DNA of 64,000 bases from the NCBI GenBank assembly GCA_020634575.1, contig JACKBM010000035.1, positions 6,441 through 70,440 of the forward strand, read 5' to 3'. Position 1 is the first letter of the stretch. Every line of letters starts with the position of its first letter. Source of the stretch: Ardenticatenales bacterium (lineage in GTDB: Bacteria > Chloroflexota > Anaerolineae > Promineifilales > Promineifilaceae). The position numbers and the translations under genes were made by a program. The notes beneath the pieces are model-generated. The model saw nothing but the letters and a program-made list of their open reading frames with translations. It was not told the DNA's origin and ran no database searches. Positions 16,912-25,882 of the stretch are shown one piece after another.

Positions 16912-17430
16912 TTACTCGTCAGACGCGTGGGCATGTTGCCCGGGCGCAGCCTGGGCGTTGGCAGCCGTATGATCGATAAGCTCGGTGAAGGAAAGCAGCA
17001 GCGCGGCATCGTTGATGCGCTGGCTCCTGGCCTGCTCAGCTGATGCGAAGGCGACAATGCCATAGCCCATCGGCGTCTGCTGGCCAATATCAACCAGAAA
17101 GGTTGCTTCTTCGGCGGGCAGCCATTCTTCGGAGACAAAATCATGGACCCAGAACGAGGCGACCTCTTCGTCATGTACATGGTAATACGCCATCATGCCG
17201 CCGATGTCGTCAAAACGACGGGGCTGGCCGTCAACAGTCCAATAGGCCGCGGCATACTTTGCCTCGCCGATGAGCATCCCGCATTGGTCACAGACATCCT
17301 GGCCGATGATAATTTCGGGTGGCGCCTGCAGATCAGCAGATTGCCGACAGCTGGCGAGGCCGGCCAGAATGAACAGGCTGGATAACAAGAAAATCTCGAG
17401 TCGGCCGGAAAGCCCCTGACGGATCTTCAT
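16912..17430 (-). CDS. nosL: NosL copper-binding lipoprotein
   Basis: 172 residues from ATG 17430, overlapping the nosY stop (TGATG). The signal ends in a lipobox LASC (Cys28). The NosL copper motif CDQCGM (Cys47, Cys50, Met52) is followed by KYAAAYWTVDGQPRRFDDIGGMMAYY. The C-terminal tail is Ala/His-rich. NosL delivers Cu(I) for assembly of the CuZ site of NosZ together with NosDFY. Confidence 0.92.
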   Translation of the reverse strand: MKIRQGLSGRLEIFLLSSLFILAGLASCRQSADLQAPPEIIIGQDVCDQCGMLIGEAKYAAAYWTVDGQPRRFDDIGGMMAYYHVHDEEVASFWVHDFVSEEWLPAEEATFLVDIGQQTPMGYGIVAFASAEQARSQRINDAALLLSFTELIDHTAANAQAAPGQHAHASDE

Positions 17431-18263
17431 CACAACACTCCTTTGCGCTGAAACAGGAGGCCAGCCAGACTCAGCGGCGCCCCGATCCACAGTACCAGCA
17501 GCCCCAGGAGAAGCGGCAGCAGGCGACTGCCGTAGGTGCGCAGAGCATAGATACCGGCCGGTCCCAAAACCTCCAGATTGTTGCCCATACCCATAATCGC
17601 CGCGATCTTGAAAAGCTGGAGGGGGTTGGCCAGAGTAAATGTGAACAACTGCTGCACATCGAGACGTAAGACAAGCGCCGTCCCCAGCAGACCGAGATCC
17701 CCAAAATAGACCAGCAGCAGCCAGACAAACAGCGCCAGGCCAACCGCGGTGGCGCCACGCTGCACTGCTGTGGAAATGAGCAGGCCAAGGCTCAAAGTAG
17801 CGATGGCCAGCAACATCGTCAGCAGCATCAGCAGCAGATAGGCGCGTATCGTGGTTGAGCCGCCGCGCAGGGCGATGACGACGGCGGTCAGGCCGAAGCC
17901 GATCCCCAATGAGGCGCCCAGTGCCAGCGCCAGGCCGATGAATTTACCCAGGAGCAGCTCCAGTTGCGTGATGGGCTGCGCCATCAGATAAATCAGCGTC
18001 CCCTTCTCACGCTCGCCGGCGATGGCCAGCGCGCCCAGCGTCAGGCCCATCAACGGCACGATCAGGAGGACCAGGTTGATGAGGCTGGCGCTGGTTCGCC
18101 CAAAGCCGGCCACCCCAAAGCTGCCAGCGCCGGCCAGCGCCAGATAGGCCAGCCCCAATGAAAGCGAGGCAAACGCCACCGTGTACAGGGCCAGCCAGCG
18201 GTTCTGGCGGGCATCGTACAACTCCTTTTTGCTCAGAATCAGGACATTGCCGAGATCCAACAT
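17430..18263 (-). CDS. nosY: NosY, ABC-type permease for NosZ maturation
   Basis: 277 residues with about six membrane segments. The start MLDLGNVLILSKKELYDARQNRW and the segment AIAGEREKGTLIYLMAQPITQLELLLGKFIGL are typical of NosY/ABC-2 permeases. ATG 18263 lies one base after the nosF stop. With NosF and NosD it forms the complex needed for CuZ maturation outside the cytoplasmic membrane. Confidence 0.92.
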   Translation of the reverse strand: MLDLGNVLILSKKELYDARQNRWLALYTVAFASLSLGLAYLALAGAGSFGVAGFGRTSASLINLVLLIVPLMGLTLGALAIAGEREKGTLIYLMAQPITQLELLLGKFIGLALALGASLGIGFGLTAVVIALRGGSTTIRAYLLLMLLTMLLAIATLSLGLLISTAVQRGATAVGLALFVWLLLVYFGDLGLLGTALVLRLDVQQLFTFTLANPLQLFKIAAIMGMGNNLEVLGPAGIYALRTYGSRLLPLLLGLLVLWIGAPLSLAGLLFQRKGVL

Positions 18264-18264
18264 A

Positions 18265-19119
18265 TTAATCCACCGTAAAATCCCTGATGCGCACGCCGGC
18301 ATCATAGAGAATATGCAGTAACTGACCTTTTTCGCCAGCGCCCACCTGAACGCGAACACCGCGGCCGTTCGGATGGACTGGATAGCCGTGGCCAGTCAAC
18401 AGCGCCACCGTGGCCGGAATTGCCGCATTTTCAAGCAGGAGGTGCAAGGTAGTTTGCCAGCCAAGCCGGGCCTCCAATTCACCCGTCGGCGTATCGACCA
18501 CAAGCTGGCCACCCTCCAGCAGCAGGACCCGATCCGCCAGCGGCAGGACCTCGTCCAGTCGGTGGGATGAGAACAGGATCGTCTTGCCCGCTTTTTTGAA
18601 CTGCAGCAGTAGCTGGATGAAGGTGTCCCGGGAACGAATGTCCAGGTTCGCTGTCGGCTCATCCAGCAGCAGGATCGGGGGGTCGGCCAACAGGGCCAGG
18701 GCGAGGGCCAGCCGCTGTTTCATACCACCGGACAGACTGCCGATTTTCTTGGGCAGGCAGGCGGCCAGGTCGAGTTGGGCCAGCAGGGGGCCAAAATCAT
18801 GACCGGCCGGTATCTTCTTGAGCTGGGCGTAGAAACGAATCGTCTCCACTACCGTCAGATCATTGTGAAAATTCAGCTCCTGGGGGACAAAGCCAATCTG
18901 CTGCCGGACTCGTTTACCATTCGCGGACACACTCAGCCCATTGACCAGAATGTCACCCCGAAACGGCATAAGATTCAGCAGACAATGGATGACCGTGGTC
19001 TTACCGGCGCCATTGGCGCCCCAGAGCGCGACAGCCTCGCCGGCCCTGATCATAAACGACAGATCGGCGACGGCCTGTAGCTGGCCGAATAGCTTGGTCA
19101 GGTGAGCGACTTCTATCAT
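18265..19119 (-). CDS. nosF: NosF, ABC ATPase for NosZ maturation
   Basis: 284 residues. Walker A is WGANGAGKTT (about residues 34-43), the signature LSGGMKQRLALA, Walker B ILLLDEPTANLD, and the H-loop SSHRLDEV. The C-terminal regulatory domain of about 90 residues fits NosF. ATG 19119 (MIEVAHLTKLFGQL) overlaps the end of nosD by four bases (ATGA). Confidence 0.92.
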   Translation of the reverse strand: MIEVAHLTKLFGQLQAVADLSFMIRAGEAVALWGANGAGKTTVIHCLLNLMPFRGDILVNGLSVSANGKRVRQQIGFVPQELNFHNDLTVVETIRFYAQLKKIPAGHDFGPLLAQLDLAACLPKKIGSLSGGMKQRLALALALLADPPILLLDEPTANLDIRSRDTFIQLLLQFKKAGKTILFSSHRLDEVLPLADRVLLLEGGQLVVDTPTGELEARLGWQTTLHLLLENAAIPATVALLTGHGYPVHPNGRGVRVQVGAGEKGQLLHILYDAGVRIRDFTVD

Positions 19120-20552
19120 GCTTTGACCTCCGCGACGGCGATTTGATACTTTCGGCCGGCGAACCTGGGCATTTGCAGGATCGCCAGTGCCAGGAGCAGC
19201 GTGGTCAGGGCCAGCCAGAGCCATGGCTGCCGGCCCGCCCGCGGCAGCGGTGGAGCGTCACCAGGCCAGCGCGGCGCCATGAGCGGAAAAGGATCTTCAA
19301 CCTTGGGCTTCGGTTGGACGATGGGAAAGGCGCGGGCGGAGAAATCTATCGCGTCCGTGGCCGGGCTGTGCAGAAAGAGGCGCAGATTGGGATCACGCTG
19401 GACGAGATCTTCAAACAGCCGCCGGGATTCATAGCTGATATCGCCCTGACCATCCCCATCAGCGTCGTAGCCGGCATAATCACTCCAGTAATTGCCCAGA
19501 CCATCAATTGACCAGCGATTGCCCAGCAGCTGGCCGCCGCCCCCAAGTGCCACCTGTTGCTGGTTTTCGATGAAGCTGTTGCCGGCAAACTCATTGTTGC
19601 GCACGGACGGCATCATGTTGACGCCGATGTCGTTGTAGGCAAAGACGTTGTCCGTAAAACGACCAATGCTGTCAATTTCACGCGGCGAGGTGTCCAGATG
19701 AACCCCTACTCGATTATCCACGAGCACGTTGCCCGCCAGAATGGTGTCATCCATATCCTTCAGGCCAACGCCGTAGCCGCTGGGGCCCCGGTTACCGGCA
19801 ATGGTGTTGTTTTGCAGATGAACACGGCGGCTGTACATCATGAACGCCCCCACCGAATTGTCCAGCAGCCGGTTGTGGGCGATGCGGGCGTCGTCACAAT
19901 ACATAAAATGGAGACCGTACCGGCCGGCGCTGATTTCGTTGTCCACCACCGTGACTCGTTCTGAATACCAGAGCACAACATCGCGGCCGCGCGTGATGCT
20001 GTTGCCTTCGATCAACACATCCTGGCTATACCAGATCCGGATCGGATCACCGCGGCGCGGCAGATCCAGATCCTTGCTACTGATCACATTGTTACGAATG
20101 ATGGCGTTATGGCCGTTCTTGGCGTAAATGCCAAAAAGCGTGTCCTCAAAACGGTTGTTGGCTACCGTGATATTAGCGGCCTGGATGGCAATGCCTGAAT
20201 TTTCCTGGTCCAGCAGCTGACCGCTCCCTTTAATAAGGAAGCCGGTTATCATAATCCCCGGCGCTGTCAGATCCACAACGGTCCCCACATTACCCCCATC
20301 CAGGACCGGCCAATCTGTCCCGATCAGGGTCAATGGCTTATCCACGACCAGGTGACCCGTATAATGGCCGCCGGCTACGGCAATCACATCGCCAGGTTGG
20401 GCGTCCTGGATGGCCTGCGGCAGCGCTTCGGCCCGGATCATCGCTTCCTGGGTTACGGCTTGGCCTGGTAGCGGCCTGAGTAGAAACATAAGGAGCAAGA
20501 TGGCTAACCAGCGGCGGGCCGCTGGCGTTACAGCAGACAGCTTCATCAGCAT
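19116..20552 (-). CDS. nosD: NosD copper-maturation protein
   Basis: 478 residues. A signal peptide (about residues 1-32) leads to a right-handed beta-helix of CASH/NosD repeats, with recurrent N-x-I and G-x-x-x units such as NSGIAIQAANITVANNRFED and GPSGYGVGLKDMDDTILAGNV. A C-terminal membrane anchor (PWLWLALTTLLLALAILQM) follows a Pro/Arg-rich linker. ATG 20552 has AAAGG at seven bases. NosD works with the NosFY ABC complex to complete the CuZ centre. The anchor fits a monoderm cell. Confidence 0.92.
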   Translation of the reverse strand: MLMKLSAVTPAARRWLAILLLMFLLRPLPGQAVTQEAMIRAEALPQAIQDAQPGDVIAVAGGHYTGHLVVDKPLTLIGTDWPVLDGGNVGTVVDLTAPGIMITGFLIKGSGQLLDQENSGIAIQAANITVANNRFEDTLFGIYAKNGHNAIIRNNVISSKDLDLPRRGDPIRIWYSQDVLIEGNSITRGRDVVLWYSERVTVVDNEISAGRYGLHFMYCDDARIAHNRLLDNSVGAFMMYSRRVHLQNNTIAGNRGPSGYGVGLKDMDDTILAGNVLVDNRVGVHLDTSPREIDSIGRFTDNVFAYNDIGVNMMPSVRNNEFAGNSFIENQQQVALGGGGQLLGNRWSIDGLGNYWSDYAGYDADGDGQGDISYESRRLFEDLVQRDPNLRLFLHSPATDAIDFSARAFPIVQPKPKVEDPFPLMAPRWPGDAPPLPRAGRQPWLWLALTTLLLALAILQMPRFAGRKYQIAVAEVKA

Positions 20553-20556
20553 TCCA

Positions 20557-21204
20557 TCACCTTTCCGCATCCACCAATGGCTTGAAGGCCAGACGGTGAT
20601 AGTAGAGTCCCACAACGATCAAGACCGACGCCAGGATCGCCAGCCAGAGGCCTACGCCAGGCGTCGCAACAGTTTCAAACTGAGCAATTTTCCCGTTGCC
20701 CAGGACTGACGGCACAAACGGCTTGATCGCCGAACTCAAGGGAGCGGCCGGGTCCAGATTGGTACCAAATTTCCACAGCCACCATTGCAGATCGATCAGG
20801 AAAATGGGCGGCATCAGAATTGCCGGCAACGTCAGCAAAAGGACCCACCGAGTATGAATAAAGACAGCCGCGCCCAGCAGCAACGCCAGGGCCGCGATGC
20901 CAAAGATGCTGACCGACTTCTCAAATTGGGCGGCCTCGTCCAGCGGGCGCATGCCAATGTAGTGGTTGAGACCGTCAATCTCGGCAATGTCGCCGGTCAG
21001 CCGGTTGGCGTAAGCGGTCAGATGTAACCCTTTGGGATATTGTGGGGCGTGTAAGGTCATCTCCCAGTAGGGCAACAGCGTGGAGACCAGTAGCAGGGCC
21101 GCCGCCGCCAGAAAAAGCAAGGTTGGCACCCTGTATTTTTGCCGGGTCTCCCCGGTCAGGTCGGCGGGCACACGTGGGCCGAAAAATTTACGAATTAGGC
21201 TCAT
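20557..21204 (-). CDS. NosB-like membrane protein of clade II nos operons
   Basis: About 215 residues from ATG 21204 (MSLIRKFFG); the frame is open 12 codons upstream and the start is uncertain. Four to five membrane segments are visible. The outer loop after the first helix contains LPYWEMTLHAPQYPKGLHL and later EIDGLNHYIGM, a pattern conserved in the membrane protein encoded directly after nosZ in clade II operons (nosB of Wolinella-type clusters). Its role is not established, but it is linked to N2O reduction by constant gene order. Its stop overlaps the ribosome site of nosD. Confidence 0.8.
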   Translation of the reverse strand: MSLIRKFFGPRVPADLTGETRQKYRVPTLLFLAAAALLLVSTLLPYWEMTLHAPQYPKGLHLTAYANRLTGDIAEIDGLNHYIGMRPLDEAAQFEKSVSIFGIAALALLLGAAVFIHTRWVLLLTLPAILMPPIFLIDLQWWLWKFGTNLDPAAPLSSAIKPFVPSVLGNGKIAQFETVATPGVGLWLAILASVLIVVGLYYHRLAFKPLVDAER

Positions 21205-21255
21205 GATAATCATCCCAGACAACAAAGTTTCTGGATTCACCTGACGGACCAGGTT

Positions 21256-21289
21256 GGGCAGGGGCCGGACAATGAACCAGCCCCTACCC
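21256..21289 (-). promoter_or_regulatory. Intercistronic stem-loop between nosZ and nosB-like gene
   Basis: Arms 21256-21268 and 21277-21289 (GGGTAGGGGCTGG / CCGGCCCCTGCCC on the minus strand) pair over 13 positions with two G-U pairs and an 8-base loop, 13 bases after the nosZ stop. No T-run follows, so partial termination or mRNA stabilisation of nosZ is more likely than full termination. Confidence 0.5.
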
Positions 21290-21302
21290 TTGCGGAGGAG
21301 AA

Positions 21303-23318
21303 CTACGGTTCGGGTTCGATCAACAGATACCCTGTCATTTCCAGGTGCAGCGCCGAGCAGAACTCGGTGCAGTAGTAGGAGAAGACACCATCCTGGGTCG
21401 CGTCAAACTCAAAGGTTGTTGCTTCACCCGGTTCGATGCTGAGGTTGATGTTGTAGTAAGGGATGGAGAAGCCATGGGTGGCGTCATAGGCGCGCTCCAC
21501 ATTGGTAATGTGCCAGATGACATGATCACCCTGTTGGATGGCGACATGCTCCGGCGTGAAGTGGCTACGCACAGCTGTCATCCAGATCTCCACCTGGTTG
21601 CCATTCCGCTCAATCCGTTCTTCACCAAGCACGACCGCATTGGGATCCACCGAGTTGGTATGGGGATTCCAGCCCACCTCTGGATAAACTTCCCAGGGCT
21701 GCAACTTGTCTGCCTTAATGATCTGGGCGTAATGGGGCTCGCCATCCGGGATGGGCAGATCATAGATAACCGGCATGGTCAGGCCGCCCGCCGAGATATC
21801 AAGCAGCTGAAAGTTTTGCGGCAGCAGCGGGCCGACATTGGTGAAGCGATCAATGGCCCATTTATTCATCGAAACCAGGAAGCGGCCGTCCGGGCTGACC
21901 GTGTCCCCTTCTGCTGCAGAAATGTGGCCAACGTTGTACTGAACGGGCGTCTTGGCCACCAGGGTCCAATCCTCTTCCTCGTGCAGGTCAGAAAAATCCC
22001 CTCCCAAGGTCCAGCGCGCCACGGCGGGTTCGAGGAACAGGCTGGTGTAGCCGTAGCCTTTATCATCATATTGCGTGTGCAGAGGGCCGAGGCCAACCTC
22101 GATCTGCGCTTCCACGATGTCGTCAAATGCGAGAATGGGCACACCATAATCATCGTAGGTGTAGTCGCCGGCGGCGATGGCGTCGGTGATCTTGGCAAAG
22201 CTGTAGATGCTGACGTGGGGATCCAGCTTGCCGGAAATGGTCAGGAACTGCCCGTCCGGGGTGACGTCAACGCCATGGGGGCTTTTCGGTTCCGGGGCAA
22301 AGAAGAGAATACCTTCGTCGATGGCGGTCTGCAGCGGGATGACGGGGAAGCCTTTGACATCCACGGTCATACCAGCCGCCGCCACGGAAACAGCTTTCTC
22401 CTTATCAATGATGTGGAGGTAATCCATATCATTTTGCGAGGCGCCGGCCTCAAAGGGGGCATTACCCTCCTCAACACCGCCTGTGGCCATCTCTGTGTTA
22501 AACGAATTGCAGAAAATCCAGCCGTCACTGGCCAATTTGCCGGCGTCACACAGATCTTGCCAGTAAGGGGGCAATTCAATGGCAAATGATTCATCCTCGA
22601 GAATACGCCCGGAGGCACGGTCGAATTTCCAGAAGGTGATCATGCCGCGATAATCGGTGGCGTAATCATCCAGCGAGGCATATTCCCAGCCCAGGGGCGC
22701 GCCGTACTGCCCGCCTTCGATGACCCAATCTGTATCCGGGGTGGAGAAGGTGCCGCCATGATCGCCGAGGGCGATCGGGTTCTTGACTAGCTGCTTGGTT
22801 TCAAAATCCCTCAGGTCAATGACCGCCACTCGGCCATTTGCCTTGTCATTGATAAAGAGGAATTGGCCATCATAATCTCCGGCCGTTTCACTCAGCGCCG
22901 GATGATGGGTATCGCCCCAGGTGATGGTGCTGCCCGGGGCGTTCCCGCCGGCCAACACCTCCATGGTATCGACGGCGCCGTAACCATAGCCCTGCCAGGG
23001 CTCCGGGGTGAAGACGGCAATCTTCTTGATGATTCTCATCGAAGGGATGCCGATGACATACACCTGGCCGCCGTGGCCACCAGAGGCAAACATCACATAT
23101 TCATCGTGGACCCCAGAAGGGGTATATGTTTTCAGGGCCGCCGCCACATCTTCCGGCGTCAGACCGCGGGCTTCAGCTATTGCGCTGGCGTCGGCGGATA
23201 ATGATCCGGCCCCATCCTGTTCGTCCTGGCAACTAACAAAAGCGACTATTGCCAGAATGGTAAGGATGAACAGCGCCCATTTTGATAGCGATCGACTCGT
23301 AATCCTGTCCATAACCAT
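21303..23318 (-). CDS. nosZ: Nitrous oxide reductase, clade II (Sec-type lipoprotein)
   Basis: 671 residues from ATG 23318, with GGAG eight bases upstream. It reduces N2O to N2. The N-terminus is not a Tat signal: a hydrophobic segment ends in a lipobox FVSC (Cys30), so NosZ is predicted to be lipid-anchored. The beta-propeller carries CuZ His candidates in GDTHHP, LGDHGG, SPHGVDV, GPLHTQYDDKG, YNVGHISAAEGD and GEPHYAQ, seven in all. The C-terminal cupredoxin domain has the CuA motif CTEFCSALHLEM (Cys650, Cys654, His658, Met661). Promoter-distal genes nosB-like to nosL follow in the same direction. An Fnr-type box lies at 23397. Confidence 0.97.
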   Translation of the reverse strand: MVMDRITSRSLSKWALFILTILAIVAFVSCQDEQDGAGSLSADASAIAEARGLTPEDVAAALKTYTPSGVHDEYVMFASGGHGGQVYVIGIPSMRIIKKIAVFTPEPWQGYGYGAVDTMEVLAGGNAPGSTITWGDTHHPALSETAGDYDGQFLFINDKANGRVAVIDLRDFETKQLVKNPIALGDHGGTFSTPDTDWVIEGGQYGAPLGWEYASLDDYATDYRGMITFWKFDRASGRILEDESFAIELPPYWQDLCDAGKLASDGWIFCNSFNTEMATGGVEEGNAPFEAGASQNDMDYLHIIDKEKAVSVAAAGMTVDVKGFPVIPLQTAIDEGILFFAPEPKSPHGVDVTPDGQFLTISGKLDPHVSIYSFAKITDAIAAGDYTYDDYGVPILAFDDIVEAQIEVGLGPLHTQYDDKGYGYTSLFLEPAVARWTLGGDFSDLHEEEDWTLVAKTPVQYNVGHISAAEGDTVSPDGRFLVSMNKWAIDRFTNVGPLLPQNFQLLDISAGGLTMPVIYDLPIPDGEPHYAQIIKADKLQPWEVYPEVGWNPHTNSVDPNAVVLGEERIERNGNQVEIWMTAVRSHFTPEHVAIQQGDHVIWHITNVERAYDATHGFSIPYYNINLSIEPGEATTFEFDATQDGVFSYYCTEFCSALHLEMTGYLLIEPEP

Positions 23319-23396
23319 TCTCTCAACTCCTTTCACGATAATGCGAGCCTGAGTTTGTATTGAGGAATAGAGTACAGGAGAGGCTAGGCTCGTTCT

Positions 23397-23410
23397 TTGC
23401 GCTTGATCAA
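23397..23410. promoter_or_regulatory. Fnr/Dnr-type box upstream of nosZ
   Basis: On the minus strand TTGATCAAGCGCAA: a perfect left half (TTGAT) and three of five positions in the right half (CGCAA against ATCAA). It lies about 85 bases before the nosZ start, a sensible place for an activator site. Confidence 0.5.
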
Positions 23411-23660
23411 AGAGCCCGGCACGCGACAAAAGCCGCAGCCATAACACGCTGGTCATTTTGTTGTGATTAATAGGTTGCGGGAACCTGAATTCTGTCACTA
23501 GGACGGAACCAGGAAAAATACCATACTGAATTATGGGTTGGCAGGCTCCCTGCAGGGCGTCGCAGTTCCTTTGCCACCCGTGCCTTCGCATCCCCTGCCA
23601 GCTCACTGCATAACGAGTGAGTGTGGAAGAATGCCGATTCCCCGCTCAGAGGGTGAAAGA

Positions 23661-25394
23661 ATGAGTACGCATCGCCTATCCCCCAGTCACGGGCAGCAGG
23701 GCCATCCCGGTTTCGCCTGGGAACGGCCGCTGCTTGTCGTCACACTGATTCTGCTGGCCATCGTCACCACGGTAATTGGCTGGCAGCTCTATGAATACTT
23801 CAAGCCGGAAGAGACGCCGGGGCTTATGCCGACAATTCCAGCCGCGACCGTACCGCCGGTCACCAGGGTCCCATCCCTGCAGATCTCGCCGCAACGCGGG
23901 GCCGAGGGGACGGTCATCACCGTCCATGGCGAAGGTTGGGAGCCGGCTGACACAATTCAGCTCTGCCTGGATGACCTGGGCGACGAGGCCGTGCCGCCAG
24001 TCTACAGCGTCACCGAGGTGGATGAGAACGGCGCCTTCCTGGCCGCATTCTCCTTCCCGACCCAGGTAGAGTGGCAGAGCCTGCCGGATGTGGCCGTAGT
24101 CGCTGAGTCGATCTACAACGAGGACAAGGCTTCGGCCATTTTCAAGCTGCTGGCTGAAACCGGCACGCCAACGCCGACAATTACCATCCCGGCCACGGCA
24201 ACACCTAGCGCGACAACGACCGCCGTCACGCCCACCCCCACGGTGCCGGCATCGCCAACAGCCACAGCTATCCCGCCCACGCCGACCTGCACCTACGCGA
24301 TGAGCTTCGTGGCGGACGTCACCATCCCGGATGACACCATCGTGCTGCCGGGGTTGGGCTTCGTCAAGACGTGGCGCATCCGCAACAGCGGCAACTGCCC
24401 CTGGCCGGCCGGCACAAGCTGGGTCTTTGCCGGTGGCAACCAGCTGGGCGGCCCGGATGCAGTCAATGTGGCTGTGACCAATCCGGGCGAGACCACCGAT
24501 GTCTCCGTCTACCTGGTCGCCCCGACGGCGCCGGGCAGCTACACCAGCTACTGGACGTTGCAACTGCCGGGTGGGCAGCAGCTGAGCGAACGCTACTACG
24601 TCCGCATCATCGTGCCGGCGCCGACCCCAACGGCCACCGCCATTCCACCCACACCAACACCAGTACCGACGGCGCCGGCCATCTACAACTGGCGCGGTGA
24701 GTATTACAACAACACCGGGCTGGTGGGCAGCCCCATCGTTATTCGGGACGATGCGGCCATCAACTTCGATTGGGGCGACGGCGTGCCGGCGCCCGGCCTG
24801 CCGACGGACAACTTTAGCGTCCGCTGGACCCGCAGCCTTTACTTCCCCGGCGGCAGCTACCGCTTCTTCGCCGCCAGCGATGATGGGGTGCGCATCTGGC
24901 TGGACAACACGCTCATCGTGGACGAGTGGCATGCCTATGACGGCAACACCTACATGGCCGAGCTGCCGATTACGACCGGCAACCACCTCATCCGGGTCGA
25001 GTATTACGAGGCGCGGGGCCTGGCCAACATCCAGGTCTGGTGGCAGGAGAACGCCAGTTTCAGCGAATGGCGCGGCGAATATTGGGCCAACCGGACGCTG
25101 AGCGGCGCCAGCACCCTGGTGCGCAACGACAGCAAAATCGACTTCGACTGGGGCACCGGCGCCCCGGCTGCATCCCTGCCGGCGGACAACTTCAGCGTCC
25201 GCTGGAGCCGCAGCCCCTACTTCGACGGCGGCCATTACCGCTTCACCGTCACGATGGACGACGGCCTGAGGCTCTACGTCGATGGCACGCTTTTGATTGA
25301 CCAATGGGAAGACGGCGCGGCCCGGACGATGAGCGCCGACATCTGGCTAAGCGCCGGCCGGCACGACTTGCGCGTGGATTACTACGGAGCATGA
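23661..25394 (+). CDS. Membrane-anchored surface protein with NBR1-like Ig domain and two PA14 domains
   Basis: 577 residues visible before a frameshift. ATG 23661 has GAGGG seven bases upstream. An N-terminal membrane anchor (LLVVTLILLAIVTTVIGW) is followed by an IPT/TIG-like domain (SPQRGAEGTVITVHGEGW), a Thr/Pro spacer, an NBR1-type domain (FVKTWRIRNSGNCPWPAGT), a second spacer and two PA14 domains. Each PA14 begins WRGEYY/WRGEYW and contains FDWG, DNFSVRW and DDGxRxxxDxxLIxxxW. A third PA14 starts out of frame downstream (see 25395). PA14 domains usually bind carbohydrate, so this is probably an adhesin or substrate-binding surface protein. Confidence 0.85.
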   Translation: MSTHRLSPSHGQQGHPGFAWERPLLVVTLILLAIVTTVIGWQLYEYFKPEETPGLMPTIPAATVPPVTRVPSLQISPQRGAEGTVITVHGEGWEPADTIQLCLDDLGDEAVPPVYSVTEVDENGAFLAAFSFPTQVEWQSLPDVAVVAESIYNEDKASAIFKLLAETGTPTPTITIPATATPSATTTAVTPTPTVPASPTATAIPPTPTCTYAMSFVADVTIPDDTIVLPGLGFVKTWRIRNSGNCPWPAGTSWVFAGGNQLGGPDAVNVAVTNPGETTDVSVYLVAPTAPGSYTSYWTLQLPGGQQLSERYYVRIIVPAPTPTATAIPPTPTPVPTAPAIYNWRGEYYNNTGLVGSPIVIRDDAAINFDWGDGVPAPGLPTDNFSVRWTRSLYFPGGSYRFFAASDDGVRIWLDNTLIVDEWHAYDGNTYMAELPITTGNHLIRVEYYEARGLANIQVWWQENASFSEWRGEYWANRTLSGASTLVRNDSKIDFDWGTGAPAASLPADNFSVRWSRSPYFDGGHYRFTVTMDDGLRLYVDGTLLIDQWEDGAARTMSADIWLSAGRHDLRVDYYGA

Positions 25395-25823
25395 AGGTGG
25401 CTGTGGCCCGGGCCAGTTGGAGCCGGATGGAGGGTATCACCGATTGGCGGGCGAGTATTGGGCCAACGCAGAGCAAAATGGCGTCCCCGCCCTGGTACGC
25501 AACGATACCACCATTGACTTCAACTGGGGGACGGGCGCGCGGCTAGCTGCCTGCCGGCGGACAACTTCTCGGCGCGCTGGACGCGGACGATAAAATTTTC
25601 CGGCCGTTCCTGCCAGCTTACATCATAGGTCGATGACGGCATGCGCCTGACCATCGACACCCAGCTCTACCGGGATGAATGGCACGAGCACGATGCCAGC
25701 ACCACCTACGTCGTCCACATCTACCTCGAGGCAACCATACCATCGTCCTCGACTATTGTAGACGCGGGCGAAGCCCAGGTTCACTTCTGGCGAGAAAGTA
25801 AGCAGCACATCGTGAGAATCTGA
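25395..25823 (+). pseudogene. Frameshifted third PA14 repeat of the surface protein
   Basis: The upstream frame stops right after VDYYGA. In the next frame a third repeat reads LAGEYWANAEQNGVPALVRN and DFNWGTGA. The original frame then resumes with CLPADNFSARWTRTI, and after an in-frame stop with VDDGMRLTIDTQLYRDEWHE and a tail to 25823. At least three lesions are needed to break one continuous PA14 domain, so the damage is recent decay or poor sequence. It marks the left edge of the degraded region. Confidence 0.7.
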
Positions 25824-25830
25824 GAACCCT

Positions 25831-25858
25831 GGGGAGGGCAGTAGGCGCTGCCCTCCCC
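25831..25858 (+). terminator. Strong hairpin after the PA14 gene
   Basis: GGGGAGGGCAG (25831-25841) and CTGCCCTCCCC (25848-25858) form a perfect 11-base stem with a TAGGCG loop, seven bases after the last stop of the PA14 frame. The T-run is short (CTTAAC). Confidence 0.6.
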
Positions 25859-25882
25859 CTTAACATAGAACGTAGGTGTAAC

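Noticed and set aside
21345..22589. 414-codon plus-strand open frame
   Set aside because: Antisense to nosZ, which is certain from its CuA and CuZ motifs.
23676..25304. 542-codon minus-strand open frame
   Set aside because: Antisense to the NBR1/PA14 gene, with Gly/Arg runs from the complement of the Thr/Pro spacer.
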